A DNA stretch of 64,000 bases from Chaetorhynchus papuensis (taxonomy: Eukaryota > Chordata > Aves > Passeriformes > Rhipiduridae), in assembly GCA_013396525.1 (NCBI GenBank), contig VWYX01000280.1:254226-318225 (forward strand), read 5' to 3'. Made by a program: the position numbers and the translations under genes. Shown here one piece after another: positions 24,001-38,000 of this stretch (position 1 is its first letter; every line of letters begins with the position of its first letter). The notes beneath the pieces were generated by a model. The model worked only from the letters and a program-made list of their open reading frames with translations. It was not told the DNA's origin and made no database searches.

Positions 24001-26859
24001 CACTGAGCTGGGCATCGGGTTATTGCCTTTGTGGGTTTGAAGGACAGAAGTCTGTCCCATCGCAACAGAAGCCCTTCATAGCCACATAATTACTTTTAAT
24101 CCCGTTGACCTGGTGACCTGAAGTGTCGCCTCTACTGTAGATGCTGACAGAGCTTTAGCAGTGAATTTCTTCAGCTCGCTAGTATTTTGTGAGAACTCTG
24201 TCTTTCCCATGCAAGCTACAAATAGAAAAACACTTGGGAACAGACGTGTTAGAGTTGGGCCAACCCCCTCAAGGGGTGGATGGCCAGAGAACCAATTACT
24301 TTATGCCATTTAACTCACTTTGCGAACTAACATATAAAAACCTTGGGGAAAAAGCCATTGAACCAGGCCTTGCCACTATTTCTGCTGACCTGGACTTTGT
24401 GTGGTTTTTCTATGTGTCCGCGTTACAACAGCGACACTCTACAAGATGGCAGAAAATACTAGTGGATTTTCTTGAAGGTAGATTATGGAAGCCCAGCCCT
24501 GCTCTGATTTGATGCCAACATACCGGAAATTGCAGTGGACCTGACACTTCCTTTCCTTTAAGGAAAAATATTTTGTATTGGCTTGCAAATATTGCAGGAG
24601 AATTGAACAAGTGCCATTAACTAAGCAAGTTTTGCCATTAACCTCCCAATTCATCACTAGAATAATACCTGAGTTTTAGATTAAAACATATTTTTGCGGT
24701 TGTTTCATGTAATATGTGCTTCAGGTGGAAATGTGGATACTCAAAATTAATTCAGCCGTTTGCCATGGCACCATATTTTGAAGTTCAAATTCTCATTCTG
24801 CCATGGAACTGGATACTCCAGTTCCTCTTATAGTGCAGTTATCGCATGCAGAATGGCATACACTTACTGTAAGTTGTTAACCTGAGCTATTGAAACAAAA
24901 AATTCTAAAAATAAAATGTCAGCTTCTTTAAACCACTCCAAAATTGGAATTCAATTAATATGTTGTTTTGCTAATAAGAACAAAAACACTTTTAAACGCC
25001 AGTGCTTCCAAATGAAGCTTTTTCTACATTGTTTTCTTTGACTTGCAATGATTTTGTTTCAAAATGTAAATTACTTAGGAGTTTAAAAAATTAAAAGAGA
25101 AAATAAAATTGAAAAATTGGTAAATATTTTGACTGACTTTATCTGTCTTGTCTTTCAGCTCACAAAGTTTTTCTATGCAAGCATTTCTATTATGCTAGAA
25201 AAGGCAGAGAAGGATAGGAAGATTCTTATAGGAAAGTTAGCTCCCTTGTTGCAGAGTTTTATTGAGAAGTAGTATTTATGATCTCATGGATACCAGTCAA
25301 GTTCTTTTCTGGAAATCTTACTTAATCCCCAGAAAGGCTATATTTCACTACAGCTGCAAGTCTGTAATTGCTGTGAAACAGAGTGATTGTTTTAAGGAAC
25401 ATTTTCACACAAAGTTACATGCAAATTGATTTACAGAGCCCAAACAGGAAAAAATCCCTGAAAACATATTTCTCATAATTGATAACTGATTTACTGCTAT
25501 GCCAGCAACTTTTAATGTTGTGTAAGTCAGGTCTGACTTAAAAAATTGCCTCTTACTATGAATCTAATCAGGAGAAACCAGAAAGAAGAAAAGAATTGAG
25601 AAAAGGAACCAGGACAATCTTCAACCATTAACCTAACAGAAAAAGCAACTGTTGTGAAAAGAACATCCTCCAAAATGTTCATATGGTGCAGAAAGTTTAT
25701 TCAAATAGTTTTGCCCACTGTCAAGTGTGTGATACTCTTTTTCTAAGTGAAAATAAGTTAGTTAATCTTACTTTATGTAAAATTAAGTGTGCAGTCTCCA
25801 CAATCTTGCTAGACTGACAGAGATAGATATGTTCTGTTTAACAAGCTGTTTGTACTGCCAAGTAAGCACTGTGTTGTCAAGGCCTGCTTTAGCAGAAACT
25901 TATTTCATATACACTGTGGAAGCCTTACACTTCCATTTATGGTTATTTACCAATTATGTCACCAGTTAAGAGTGGAAAATTTATCTATACAATTGTCATT
26001 GCAGCACGTGATATGCATAGAATAAAACACAACTTACAGACTGTTCCTGCTGCTGCAGACCTGCAGATTCCCAGTCTGATTTTCAGGGGTGCAAGAAATA
26101 GATACTGCCACTGCATCCAGTGAGAGTGACACAAGACAAGGCCCTCCAGGTTGTAATGCTCAGATGACATCATGTTCTACAACCATGACAAAATACATCT
26201 TACAGATACTGCCAATTGAATGGCCTCTTTCACATCGTCACCCACTTGTGCACTGTGGGTTCCTGGCAAACAAATTACTTCAGGGTCTGAAGTCCACTCC
26301 TTACACGCAAGTGTGTTCTGTGTATGTCCATCCTTCCCAGTGGTGGAATTACTGAGTAAAATGAAAACCTCATCTGAGACACAACGGTTTGATGCTGGGA
26401 GCTGGGCAGTGATAACACAGAAATGGGACATGCATTCTCAAATTTATCCTGCCTGTCTATCTCCTAGCCCAGGGATGCAAGGTAGTAAAGGTTGCAGAAA
26501 AACTGCTGGTTTTCTTGCTATTCTAACAGATTAGTACATGAAAGAGAGACTGAATTTATAGTAGAGATCTATTGCTCATCCATTTTAAAAGCCTATGATT
26601 TTTAACATTAAGTCAAAGCATATGAAAAGCTTAAAAATGCAGAGAAAGAAATGTTCCCACAACACCTCTTCACCAACATATCTGAATGAATACATACACT
26701 CAACATAATGATTGGTACAGGGATTCCTTTCCTTACATATGTTGGCCTTCTGCAACAAGAAAGCAAGGTAATGAAAGCAAAATGCCAAACTCCTCTGAGT
26801 CACAGCATCTCTGACAAGAACTCAAAGCTAAACTACTCAGGAACACAAACCGAGAAACA

Positions 26860-26878
26860 AAAACAAACAAACAAACAA
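26860..26878. repeat. (AAAC)n simple repeat
   Basis: Short tract of near-perfect AAAC units, flanked by A-rich sequence. Confidence 0.9.
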
Positions 26879-28752
26879 GAAAGGAAGAATAAAGCAGCAT
26901 GGGAAAACAGCTCCTTCAAATGGAGGAGGATTTTAATAGCAGCTTTATTTCTGAGGTTTTGGGAAAGACACAATATGTTTGAGTTTCAGTTGAACAAACA
27001 AATTCACTGGCCTTTAAAAAGCACTTTGAGACCTACGGATTAAAAAGCCCTGTTTTAAGGAAGAGTCCCAGGCATAATTCCTGTGATTCCTTAATAAGCG
27101 TCAATATCATGGTTTTGGTCATTTTAAGTAGTTGCTTAATGGTTTGCTTTGGGGTTTTTTGCACCCACAGAAAAATAAATAGTTAACTTCACTATGCTGG
27201 ATGTGTCTGACTCTGCCATTTAAGGGAATACTATTGGACAAAGCACTTGAGATTTTTCTCTTTTCAAGACTTCTCTCTCTCATGTCAAGGGTCAAGTAAT
27301 TTTTCAGCATACATAGTCTAAATTCGACCTGATAGATTGATTTTTCCAGGGAACTTGTTTTATCTTCTGACAATGAAGCTGATGAAAGGAAGAGAATTTC
27401 TCACAGCAACATGCCATGTCTGCTAAACAACCATTCCATATTCAAGTAACTCTCACAGTTTCTTTTAAAAGGTTGGACAGACACCAGAACAGTTCTTTAA
27501 AATTATAAAAATAATCCAGAAGAAACCATTGACTAAGGTCCAGGGGAAAAATCATTAAAAATGAGTCAAAAGTGTAATTTCAGGATAACTCAGGAGATTT
27601 GGATCCTGGCTAGCAGCTGAGGACCCCGCGCGACTGCAGGTGCCACCGAGAGGTGTGGAAAGTGGTCGAGCAGCGCCTCCTTCTGTGGGCATATCTGCTC
27701 TGTCAGCTTCTGCGGAGCTCTAGCCACAGCCAAAGTCTGATTTATTTTTCTCTTATGTAACCTACCAAACCTTCTGTCTCATTTCTGAGGAGTTTCCTCT
27801 CACTTCTCCCGACCTGCAACCCAGGAAGGGTGCTTATTTAGAGATATCCATTTGTATGTACACCTTTGGAAAATTGTTGTCAGATAAACTAGCCTTTCTG
27901 TTTTGGTGTGACTTCTTGGTTTTGCCTGACCTTTCATCTGGTTCATCCCAGGGTAATTTAAGATTTTCTTATTTAGATACTGTGAAAGTGTAAGTGGAAA
28001 AAATTGATGTACTGGGGAAAATGAGTGCGATTTTACTTCACTGTCACAATAAAAAGTTAGCTAAAATAAAATAATAAGATGCAGGTGTAAAGTAGGGCAT
28101 TTCCTTAGGATAGCCAGGGACACTGAGTTAATGTGTATATTTATACCTGCAGTCCATACCTGGGTTGCGGTCTTTGGAGCCTACCACTGCAAAAATGAAT
28201 CTGTAATGGAACTGGCTTGAACAAGTCTGTCTTATTTAGACCACAATGCTTTTAGAGAAGTAACATGCTGACTTAGTTACTCTAGAATTACCAGTTCTTT
28301 TTCCCAGGATGCTCCTCTTGCGTAGAAGTGAAGGGCTATTTCTACCTACCTGTTTAACCAAGGGTGCTGGTTTGACTTGCTCTTGTTGACTTTGCCTGTC
28401 AGGTTTTATTTAGAATCAGATTATGTCAGTGATGCCAATTCCCATCCAGTCACTTTCATGGCCATATAATTAATCTGCAGCACTGTCTATCCTGAATACC
28501 TGGGGAGTGGGGGAGGTAAAAAAAGAATCCCCACCAAACTAAAAACATGTCGTGAAGACAACACTCTGCACTCTGACCACTCTTTTTGAAGAATCTGATT
28601 AAAGTTATCCCTCTTCCTACTGATGCCTTAGGTTTTAACTTTTATATTTTTCAAATCCTGCACTGCTCAGTGTGTAACTCTTAAATTTCTTGTAGCCTGT
28701 TAACTTCTGCTCTCTTGTGCTGAGTAGACATAACAAAGCCTCTCACTCAGAC

Positions 28753-29023
28753 TGTCCTAGGCCCAAAATGTAAACTGAAGCCTTGGGGAGCTTGGGGAAA
28801 CTACATTGTTAACTGAAGCTTTAATTGGAGAATTAACACTGATATGCAAATGAACCAAACCTATAAAGGTGTGAAGAACTTGTGACCTGTCCATCCATCT
28901 TGGATGGATGCAGCAGCCTCTGGCTCCCCAGGGTGTACCTTTGAAGGCCTTTCCAATAAATACCTACGTTTATTCCCTTATTTTTGTCTAGTCTCTGTTT
29001 TTAGGTGGCCTCTCGAGGCATCA
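28753..29023 (+). mobile_element. Probable solo LTR of an endogenous retrovirus
   Basis: A compact ~270 bp unit begins with TGTCCTAGG and ends near GAGGCATCA. In the expected order it has a TATA-like CTATAAAGG at about 28861, a C/T-rich leader, an AATAAA poly(A) signal at about 28958 and a TTTGTCTAGTCTCTG segment typical of R/U5. No retroviral gene adjoins it. Family and exact ends are uncertain and I could not identify a target-site duplication. Confidence 0.55.
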
Positions 29024-29799
29024 CTATGGTGATGGGGGTGGAAAGCTAAAACTTACCCTCTCAGGCACTTTTGATATCATAATTCAATCTTGCAACTATG
29101 TCAGCAAAGTCCTCCATCAAAAACATGAAGTCAGTATTCTCTTACTTTTAGAAGAAAGACGAAAGAGTTTGCAGGGAAAAAAATAATGTCACTCTGATTT
29201 TAGACTGTAGGGATACAGATTTTTTATTTTTCATAAACTCTCTCCTTTATCATCTAGAAAAGACCTTAAAATCAGAATTTCCTAGAAGCCTACATCTGCA
29301 TTGTTGAAGAACTAACAAAGTTGCTGAAACAAATGTTACCGCTAGATGACAGCAAATACTCATTTACTGTGACATTTTCCTACCTGTGAGCAGGTTGGCT
29401 ACTAGGAGGTAAAAACCAAGAAATGGAGGCACTGGCACTGGGATAAATCCTCTTTCGGAACAAATTCGGTTTCCCCTGGAAACATCAGCAGAGTTCTTCA
29501 CCGAGTAGAATTTGCTTATTTATTGGATAGTAAAGTCATTGTTTCAGCTCAAGTAGCATGCTGCTTTTACTTTGAGTTATCCTCTGAGATAAATGACTTC
29601 CTGATATTCCAGTTTGCAAACCAGAACTCCAGACACTGTGTTGGTTTTGATTTTTACTCATCTTCCTCCAATTCCTTTAAGGCAGGTGCTGATCCCACAG
29701 GCATGTTTTCAGAAACAAGTAGCAGAACATTTACACAGGAGCAAATAAAACCACTATGATTTAAGAAGTTTTGTTTATCCAGGCTAGTATTTATAAGCA

Positions 29800-29905
29800 A
29801 CCTGATCTAGTTGGAGATGTCCCTGCTCACTGCAGGGGGTTGGACTAGATGACCTTTAAAGGTCCCATCCAAACCAAACTATTTTATGATTCTGTGATTC
29901 TGTGG
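29800..29905 (+). mobile_element. CR1 LINE 3' end (5'-truncated)
   Basis: Contains the standard CR1 3' terminal sequence: AACCTGATCTAGTTGGAGATG, CACTGCAGGGGGTTGGACTAG, GACCTTTAAAGGTC, and the terminal ATGATTCTGTGATTCTG repeat. About 100 bp remain, a typical severely 5'-truncated insertion. Confidence 0.93.
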
Positions 29906-32900
29906 TTATGATTGAAACCTACTGGAAAGTACACCTTAAATGTCATAGGAATGTCAAGCCTTTGCTTAGGTAGCCCCCAGTACACTGATAGCAGCCATAT
30001 CAGTTTACAACAACCAGGCCCTTTCATCTTGTTATAATGTTAGAATGGCATTATGTTGTTATATGTTGTTATATATTGTTAGCAGGCAATTGTAGTATTT
30101 ATGTAGCGGTTTTTAATAAACTTTCTCCATAAGATGAGATTCAATGCTGTGATTCTGAGCAACCTCTTGTGAATTAAAACAAAATTCTGCACTGGTCAAG
30201 ACAGAGAAATATAGCCTTGTCTGTTGCATTTAAGTGAAATTATTAAAAATACCAATTTTAATATTATTAGATCATTATTAGCTGCTCATTTCAATTAAAA
30301 AGAAGCTTGAAACTTTTAAGAACAGTACAGAGAACGTAATAAATAAACCAAGTAACAAATTAGCTGTGCTTGTAGATTGAAATTGTTAAACTGGAAGAGA
30401 TGCAACAGATTTGCTCTCTATTAAGAGAGCAATGTGAAGTTAGTAGGTATTTCAGACTAGGTGAGTGAGGACAGTAAGATCACTGGGACTCTCCATTATG
30501 CTTAAAGACTGGAAGCAGTACAATAAAACCACACTTTACACCAACATTTTAAAGTAAATACAAGTTACAAGTGTTTTACTCATTTCTTAATGGGCAATAC
30601 ACGTCCTAGACTGCTTGATGCTTGGTCTGTTACAGCTGCATACTTTTCTGAAAATTTCTATGGATGTCAGTGGGTGCAGGACTGAGGCCAGGGTGCACTG
30701 GAAACCTGCTGCCCTGAGCAGACCACTTCTGTGAAGCTGCTGGCCATAGCCAGACTTGGATTTCCTCTTTGTTCCCATTGCCTGCATGCACACAGCTGGA
30801 AGAGCACAGGACTATGTGTAGGGCATGGGGATGGGAACGTAGCCTTGTCATCCTGCAGGCTGCCGCTGCCAGTAACAGGCCACAAGCTTTGCACTGGGTG
30901 TGCCACACCTCAGGGCTGAGGTTTGCCACACCTGGTCTGGCCAATCTTTTCCTGACCTGCCTGAAGCTCTGAGTCTTTCAATTTATTTGTGACATCAATT
31001 TCTCTAACTGGCCAGGTGTAAATTGCTAATTTGTTTTACTTTTTTAGCCTTGGATGTTACAACCATATTTTTTACAGCTAGTAGTAACAAGCTGCCATTC
31101 TGTGTAGGATGAGATATTTATGGCTTTAATGTAATGATGCAGCCTAGAGAAACATTCCTGATACAATATCAGTGGCCTTGAGAAGTGGAGACAAGGATGT
31201 GTTGCAGAGGAGTACAGGCATAAGGGGTGATAAGAAAGGGACACAGGCCTAGCACTGGAATTCCACTGCTCTAAACAATTCACGACAATCAGTTAAAAGC
31301 ATGCAGACCTGAACCTGTATGTAGTGTAGACAACGTATATATAATTTATGTAACAAATTTGGATGCAATGTGAAGCTGCAGAGCAGTGCAGGATGAGCAA
31401 AGCATGGTTGCAAACACAAAAAAAGCTCATGTGAACAGAGGGAGGAATAAGAAACAGCGGATACTGTTTGGGCCAGTGTTCCTGGTAGCAGAGGAAATGC
31501 CCCACAAGGAGAGGCAAATGCTGTTGCTGTGGGCTCTGCAGGGCAGCTGGCTGATGACAGCAGCAGAGAAACACAGGGTGGCTCATGTGGACAGCAGGTG
31601 GCTGGGACCCCAGCCCTAGCCATCCTGTCCCCTCTGGCCACATCCTGCCTATAGGAGCTGGGATGGAACACGGACAACAACCTGCTCCAGCAGGTGGGAG
31701 GTTATACATATGGATTAAAAAGCAAGACTATAGTAAAATACTACCAAATTCAGAACCACCTAAATTTTAAAGGGCATAATAAATTAAACCATGATCATCC
31801 AGTCATCTTCCTGGGTAATTCCTGAAGATTAAATCCAACAGGTGATATAAAAAAATGGCACAAGAGTGCAAGAACATAATTTTTGTTAGTTTCAGGTTTA
31901 ATGCAGCTCATAAAAACATGTGGAAAGTAGAATACCGTGGAGAAAAATGCTGCTTTGGAAATGCTGCTATTTCTGTAGATGTATAATATTCATGAAGGCA
32001 CAGAAGTGATCAAATCATTGCAATTTGCCTCTAGGACAGAAACTCCTCTGCCTCTGCTAGGCAACAAAACGTGTGGGGTTTGTTGACAAGATCACTTCCT
32101 ACCTAGTGCTTCATGTGTCTTGGAGGAGGGACTGAAGTACTGTAAGTGGGAGTTACCTGGCTGGGAAGTAAGCTCAGGTCTGCATGGCCATCATTTCTTC
32201 AGAGAAGGTGTGGCTGTGCCCCTGTTGGGACCTGCACAGGGAGAACTGCTAAGGATTTTCTTTACCAGATCCCTCCTCGCCCCAACCTGAGCATCCCCCA
32301 GCTGCCCCACCAGCCACACCACAGCCCCAAGACAGGGCTGAGTGGTGTCTGCATGTCCCTTTCACCCTCCTCCACAATCTCACTTCAAACCAGTTCTAGT
32401 TGCTTAGAGAAGGCCATCCTTGACATAGCTCCCAGTAACACAAATATTACAGTAATTTCACTATGGGCAGCTTTTACAGAGCCGTCATTATCTTTCCTCC
32501 TCTTTTCATTCTGGCATGATGCAAAACAAGACACAGCACCCCAGGCTGGGCAGGTAAGAACAGACCAGAAAAAGTTGGTTTAATAAATATCCAAGAAAAG
32601 TAACCAGTGGTCTTCTTGGGAGATGAGGATACAGACAAGGCCCTTGGCATGCCACTGGTGTCACTATGTGTGAACAGAACAGAGGACAAAGCACTGGGGC
32701 ATCCTGACTGCCAGCAAGGACAGAGAAGCCCAAATTCCCACCCTGCCTGGGAACTGCTTGCTCTCCATCCCAGGGGATCCCCTGAAATATGCAGGCAGTT
32801 TACAGAAGACAAGCAGAGACAAAGATGTGCATACTGACTAAAGCTGCTCTGACATCAGCATTGCAAGCAGTGCAGGGAAAGCCCTAGCAAGGGTAAATAA

Positions 32901-34958
32901 GTATGAACACGAGCTATAGAGTGCAGAGCACGTACTAACAGCTGCAGAGATGCCCTCCTCTACAGCAACAAAAAGCCCCCAGTCTATTGACAGTCATCAT
33001 GGGCATTTTAGTGTGGTACAGTGTGTGGTGGGTGAGCAAATATTAAAAAATAAGCATCTAAAATATGATCCATATGAGTCATCCATGGCTTTTTCCCTTA
33101 TGACTCACAGTAGAAGCTCTTATTCTTAAGTCTCTGAACTTTTATTCAATTCAGAAGTTAGTAACACTTCAGGGATTAATCTTTCTGAAGAAAACAGAGT
33201 TATTCCATTACATGAGGCATTTATAAGATAAGAGGTATTTTGATCACTTTTCCCGTGACAAATGGAAGCAAAAGCAGCAAAAATTACAAATGTATAAACC
33301 ACAAATTCGCATTTATGCGATCTTATTACTCAATTAGTAACAGTGATGGCAATCATTTGACAAATTCTCATGCAGGACTCTGTGTCATTTGTGCAGTCCA
33401 AAACAGTGTGAGAACACATACTGGTGTTCTCTGAGTGTGAGAACATATATTAGTTTAAAAATGAAGAGATGCAATTGCTAAGGGAAACAGTCACAGTATC
33501 ACTCAGCAATATATTCAGTTCACTCAAATGCCATCGAGCTCTGCTAAACAAAACAACATTGTGTAAGCAGATTATTCTCTCTTTACACTTTGCTTTAGAG
33601 AAAAAATTAAATTCTGAAAACTACTTCAAGCTATCTAAAACTATTTATGATGTGAGGAAGGAAGTCATGCCTGCTGATGTATCTACCAGGAGACTAAAGA
33701 GTTCTATCTTAGCTAAGATACATGACTTAAATATTTTAATCAATTGAGACACCAGCTCCTGGCAGTGAAAGATTAAGAGATGTCTCCATCCTCAGCTCTT
33801 TTGAAAACAATTTCCAAACTCATATATTCTAGTGGAAGCAAAGTGAAAAAAATTAAGACTGCTGATAAGGGAATGGCCCTCTTTCTTTTTTTTTTTAATG
33901 TTAGGTATGAGACAAGTAACACACTTCTAGTCCTGAAAACAGATTTCTAGTTACTCAGACACATCACCAAGCATCCACATCAAGCACTATAGCCAGAAGT
34001 CCATTCTTCAGAACTGCATGTCCTAGACTTTTATTTGTAAACATTTTTAATTCTACATTATCTTCCTGCATTCATTCATTTTGCTTTCACCCAGCTGTAG
34101 TCAAAATATCCCTCTAAAGCTAAGAGTTGAATGAAGAGTACTGGAGAATGTACAGGGCAGGAAGTTCAACTCTAAATTGCAATGAGTACAGAGATAAAAG
34201 CTTCAGACAAGGTTTTCAAAGTAATGTCACAGAACCCCATAACAAATCATGCAGGGTAGCCTGAACACAGTGGAAATGTCCAGTTCCCCAGATCCTGAAC
34301 TGGCAGGGTCATGGCCTAGAAGATCTAAGAGTTCAGCTACATCTTTTAAAGTTGCTGGCTATGTGACCAAACGCTGCAACCACAGCTTTTACGCAGACAG
34401 TGTATACTCCACATGATCTTGCATCTTTGCTACCTGTGTATTTTTAGTTTCATTATACAACAGGCTTAGTGGTACCTGGGATGGGTGCATACATTCAAAA
34501 ATCACAAAGCAAGTGGAAAGAGATGGAAGACAGTTTAATAGTAAACACTAAACATTTAGTATTGTGATTACATCACTGGCAATAATCACTATTGCTTCAT
34601 TCCCAGTGGAAGAGAGTTAGCAAGAGAAAGCACTGGGCTTCAAACACATTTCTCATATCCCCACAGTAATGATTCATACAGAACATAACAGCCTTTTGCC
34701 TAGCTGAACTTCTGCACAGGTACATGACCTTGCTGACATAGTTTCAGCCAAATCCAAAATAGGAGAATTGTGTTTGTTTCTAGGCCATAAGGGCTAATCT
34801 TTAAGCAGTAGGTCAGCTGGAATTATTAGGAAGACTTCAGGGTTTAACTGTTGCATAAACTGCAAGAGGACAGAGAAACTACTACAGCCCATGCCATTCA
34901 GTCTTTTCTCTCATAAAACCTTGCAGGATTAAAACAGACATTTTATCTTTATAGTTTG

Positions 34959-34998
34959 ATGTCAACTGTTTCTTCATTATGTCAACTGTTTCCTCGTT
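34959..34998. repeat. 20-bp tandem duplication across the ZNG1 stop codon
   Basis: Two adjacent 20-bp units (34959-34978 and 34979-34998) share ATGTCAACTGTTTC and differ at two positions (18 of 20 identical). The unit nearer the coding side contains the ZNG1 stop codon. The second lies just downstream in the 3' UTR, so the protein end is the same with or without it. Confidence 0.95.
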
Positions 34999-35055
34999 CT
35001 CCTCTCACAGTGGCTATGAATACTTCTTTGATGGTCTCCTTGTCCAAGTTCCTGC
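34982..35055 (-). CDS. ZNG1: ZNG1 exon 15, terminal (residues 347-370 and stop)
   Basis: 74 nt after a TTACAG acceptor, phase 1 in, ending at the TGA 34982-34984. It encodes RNLDKETIKEVFIATV, as in other ZNG1 proteins, and then RGERGNS, which does not resemble the human tail and is about 12 residues shorter. A 20-bp direct duplication (34959-34998) spans the stop codon. Confidence 0.88.
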
Positions 35056-38000
35056 CTGTAAAGAGAAATAAAATATCTAACTGTATTTTACAGTGCATTA
35101 CAAAAAAACACATTCAAGTAGCAACCTGCTTCTTCTCAGCTAAGAAAATGTTTATTATACCAATGAGTGAGAAAAGCAGTATGAAAATTAAGGCAACAAC
35201 AGACTTCAACCTGCTCAAGTAAGGGAAAGGAGAAAAACTAGGTTATTTTTGGTCATAAAACACTTTGCACAGCAAACAGAAATAAATAGAAAATAGAAAC
35301 ATAGAACCTCAGTACTGCAAGCTTTTCAGAAACAAAACTGATTTTAAACATTTTAATGGCTATAATAACCTTCCTTCCAGCTACTGAATATTTGATCAAA
35401 CATTCAAACTATTCCCATCACTCAATTTATAATTACAGATTTTAAAAATAACATTAAATATGCCAACATAATTTATGAAAACTTAGAATTTTATTTTATT
35501 TTGGTGGCACTTATAGGGATAGTGTAGGCTCCTCTCAGCTGCAATTTTGAACCGCAGGAAGTTCTGATGGATAAACCTTTGAGTGAGGGTTATGCTGAAC
35601 TTACTCACTGCACTTTTTCTGGCCAGGTTAGCCTGATTGCTTTTCACTGGCCAAGTCAGAGGACTGTCTGTGAAAAAACCAGCTTCAACTCAAGGAGGAG
35701 ATGTGTAATTTCCTCTTACCAATTAGGACCAGTCTGTTTGTTCTCTTTTCATCTTCTTTCCAGGCTACAGAAGTCTCTTCTAGGTCATATAGCTCATGGA
35801 CACCTTGGACTATCACTTGATGAGATTTGCCTTGAATAGATACCAGTCCCTTATCAGAAAAATAACTGTTAGGGTATATAAACAAAACTTTAAAAATAGA
35901 ATATATAAGAGGGGAAACAAAACTTTCAAAGTAGTTCAAGCAGGGCAACTATTCAATTTCTGGCAACTATGCACTTGCTAGTCAAAATAAACATATAGTA
36001 TCAATCATCACTTCTACTCATAACATCTATTTTCACATCTCCTTATTTTGTTAAAGGCTAAGAATTACACTTTACCTTCTGTTCCTTGTTTGGTCAGTAC
36101 CTAGCCTGCTCAAGCAAAAATTAAATGTCATCATCTACTATGCCTCTTTGAATACATATGTGGTGTTTGACATGGGAGTCCAGGAAAGCCTGCCTGCCAA
36201 CAAGATGATGTAAAATGAACAAAAACGTTTGATTTCAGATTATTCCAATTAAGCTCTTATGCTCAGCATGTATACTTTTCTGAAACAGAATCTTTGAATA
36301 TTGGAGAAATAACAAACATTTGTGAAGCAGAATAACTAGCAACAGAATTAGAAGGGATTACTGTCAGAGTGAGTCCATTAACCCACATATCAAAAGCTCT
36401 ATTAAAATAGTTTTCATTACTTCATAGTACAATGTTCTAAAATATTTTAGTGGAACAGATTCTGTAAAACACTTATACTTATACTTCCCTAAAGAAAAAC
36501 AGAGTTAAAAATATTTCATAGAAGTCTCCATTTGACCTGGTAGTTGGAATTCTACGACTATTACTGCCAAAAGGGCGATGACTGCAGATAAAATAAAAAT
36601 ATAAAGCAACAAACTTTGAAACCCATTCTGTAATTAGTTGCCTGGGGTTCATTTGCTTTGGTTTATTGGCCTCACATTTCATAAAGGATTAGTCTGATTC
36701 CAATGCTCAATACAACAAAAATGTACTTGGGTGTGGCATTACTGCTTTTCAGGAAGCTTCAGATACATCAGTGGCTACTTTCTTCTATTTGTCAGGAAGA
36801 GGAAGAAAAGGCTATTCTAATTTTGTGGCTGAAAAAGCAAGAAAACAACCTTCCTTCTAATAAAATTGAAATAATTATGTTGCTGTCTATGATGCACAAG
36901 TGTTCTCAGGAAACAAACTAGAGCTTTTCTTTCTTTTATTTCTTACAGCCTGCCAAATGATTGACTAGATTCTCATTTTTTCATTATTTACTTGGCTGCC
37001 TGATATAAGGTAAATGAAAATGAATCCTGAACTGTAACCTCTACTCCTCTCAAAACCAGGCAACTGAAAAACATATGCAGTGCCCATGAAGATGAATACT
37101 TATGAGCTGCATCTTTAAAACTATAGCCTGAAAATACTGTAAAAAGTTAACTGTAGCCAGAACTACTACTGCACTTCTAAGTGATGCCAAATTCAATTTC
37201 TGCTTATTATGGCAACAATTTTAAGTACACCCAGCAATCTATAGGATCCAATCTATAGTACCCAAACACTACATATGTGAGATGGATGGTAACTTTCAAA
37301 GCAATGGAGGTGGAAAATGGAAAGTGATTTAACTGTGTCTCGATTTTTAACCCTGCCACTGATGTTTGGGACTGTCCATCTGCCCTCTCCATTCAAAACA
37401 AGTAGGATCAATGTTTGCTCCTCTGCCAACTATCTCCTTCTGAGTCATTCATGGAACAACAACTTGCTACTCTCCACTTCATCTGCTCTGCTACAGTGAT
37501 CCAGCAGGCCTTTGATAGGCCTGTAACTGACAGCACACTGCAGTTTTTTAGGTGTGAAGATGAAAAGCACAAAACAAAGAAGCTGGGAATTTCTGACTAA
37601 CCTTCAATCTTATGACATCCATGGTGCACCCAGTCTTATCTTTCAGAGTCTTCTCCCATAGAAGATTCTATGAAAAGAAAAGTTGATTCCATAAACAAAA
37701 TGGCATGGGATGAGTTTCTATGAAAAGCCACAATGATTTTTTTAATTGACAGTGATGTATTACTTACCTGAATAAAGAGATTTAGGTTTTCTTCTTTTAT
37801 ATTTCCTGGAACTTCAAATGTTACTGTAATTATAGCCTGCAAATGGGAAAACACACTTATTGTTACCACACTGAATAAATATCCTGTTACAGTAATTTCA
37901 AAAAGTGTTCTTTATAACTTAGCCTCATAAAAAGGCAAGTATATGGCAACACCAAATTAAAAAAAAAAATCTCTATTTCTGTTCTGCTCTAATTTGCTAA

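Larger units (their letters stand above)
21421..34958. other. Intergenic region between PGM5 (5' end) and ZNG1 (3' end)
   Basis: About 13.5 kb of AT-rich DNA. I recognise no protein-coding exon in either strand. It holds an ERV-type LTR (28753-29023), a CR1 3' end (29800-29905), an (AAAC)n run (26860-26878) and an isolated CpG pocket near 27600-27720. The left end is the upstream side of PGM5 and the right end includes the ZNG1 3' UTR, whose length cannot be fixed. Candidate minus-strand poly(A) signals are ATTAAA at 34534-34539 and AATAAA at 34030-34035. Confidence 0.65.

Noticed and set aside
30690..30960. GC-richer block with GCCACACCTGGTCTGGCC-like sequence, considered as a DNA transposon remnant
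   Set aside because: I could not find paired terminal inverted repeats or a transposase fragment, so no claim is made.
31240..31720. Pair of 138-143 codon minus-strand frames rich in Cys, Ser and Leu
   Set aside because: Two overlapping frames of similar length with no family resemblance or splice context; most likely chance in a locally GC-richer patch.
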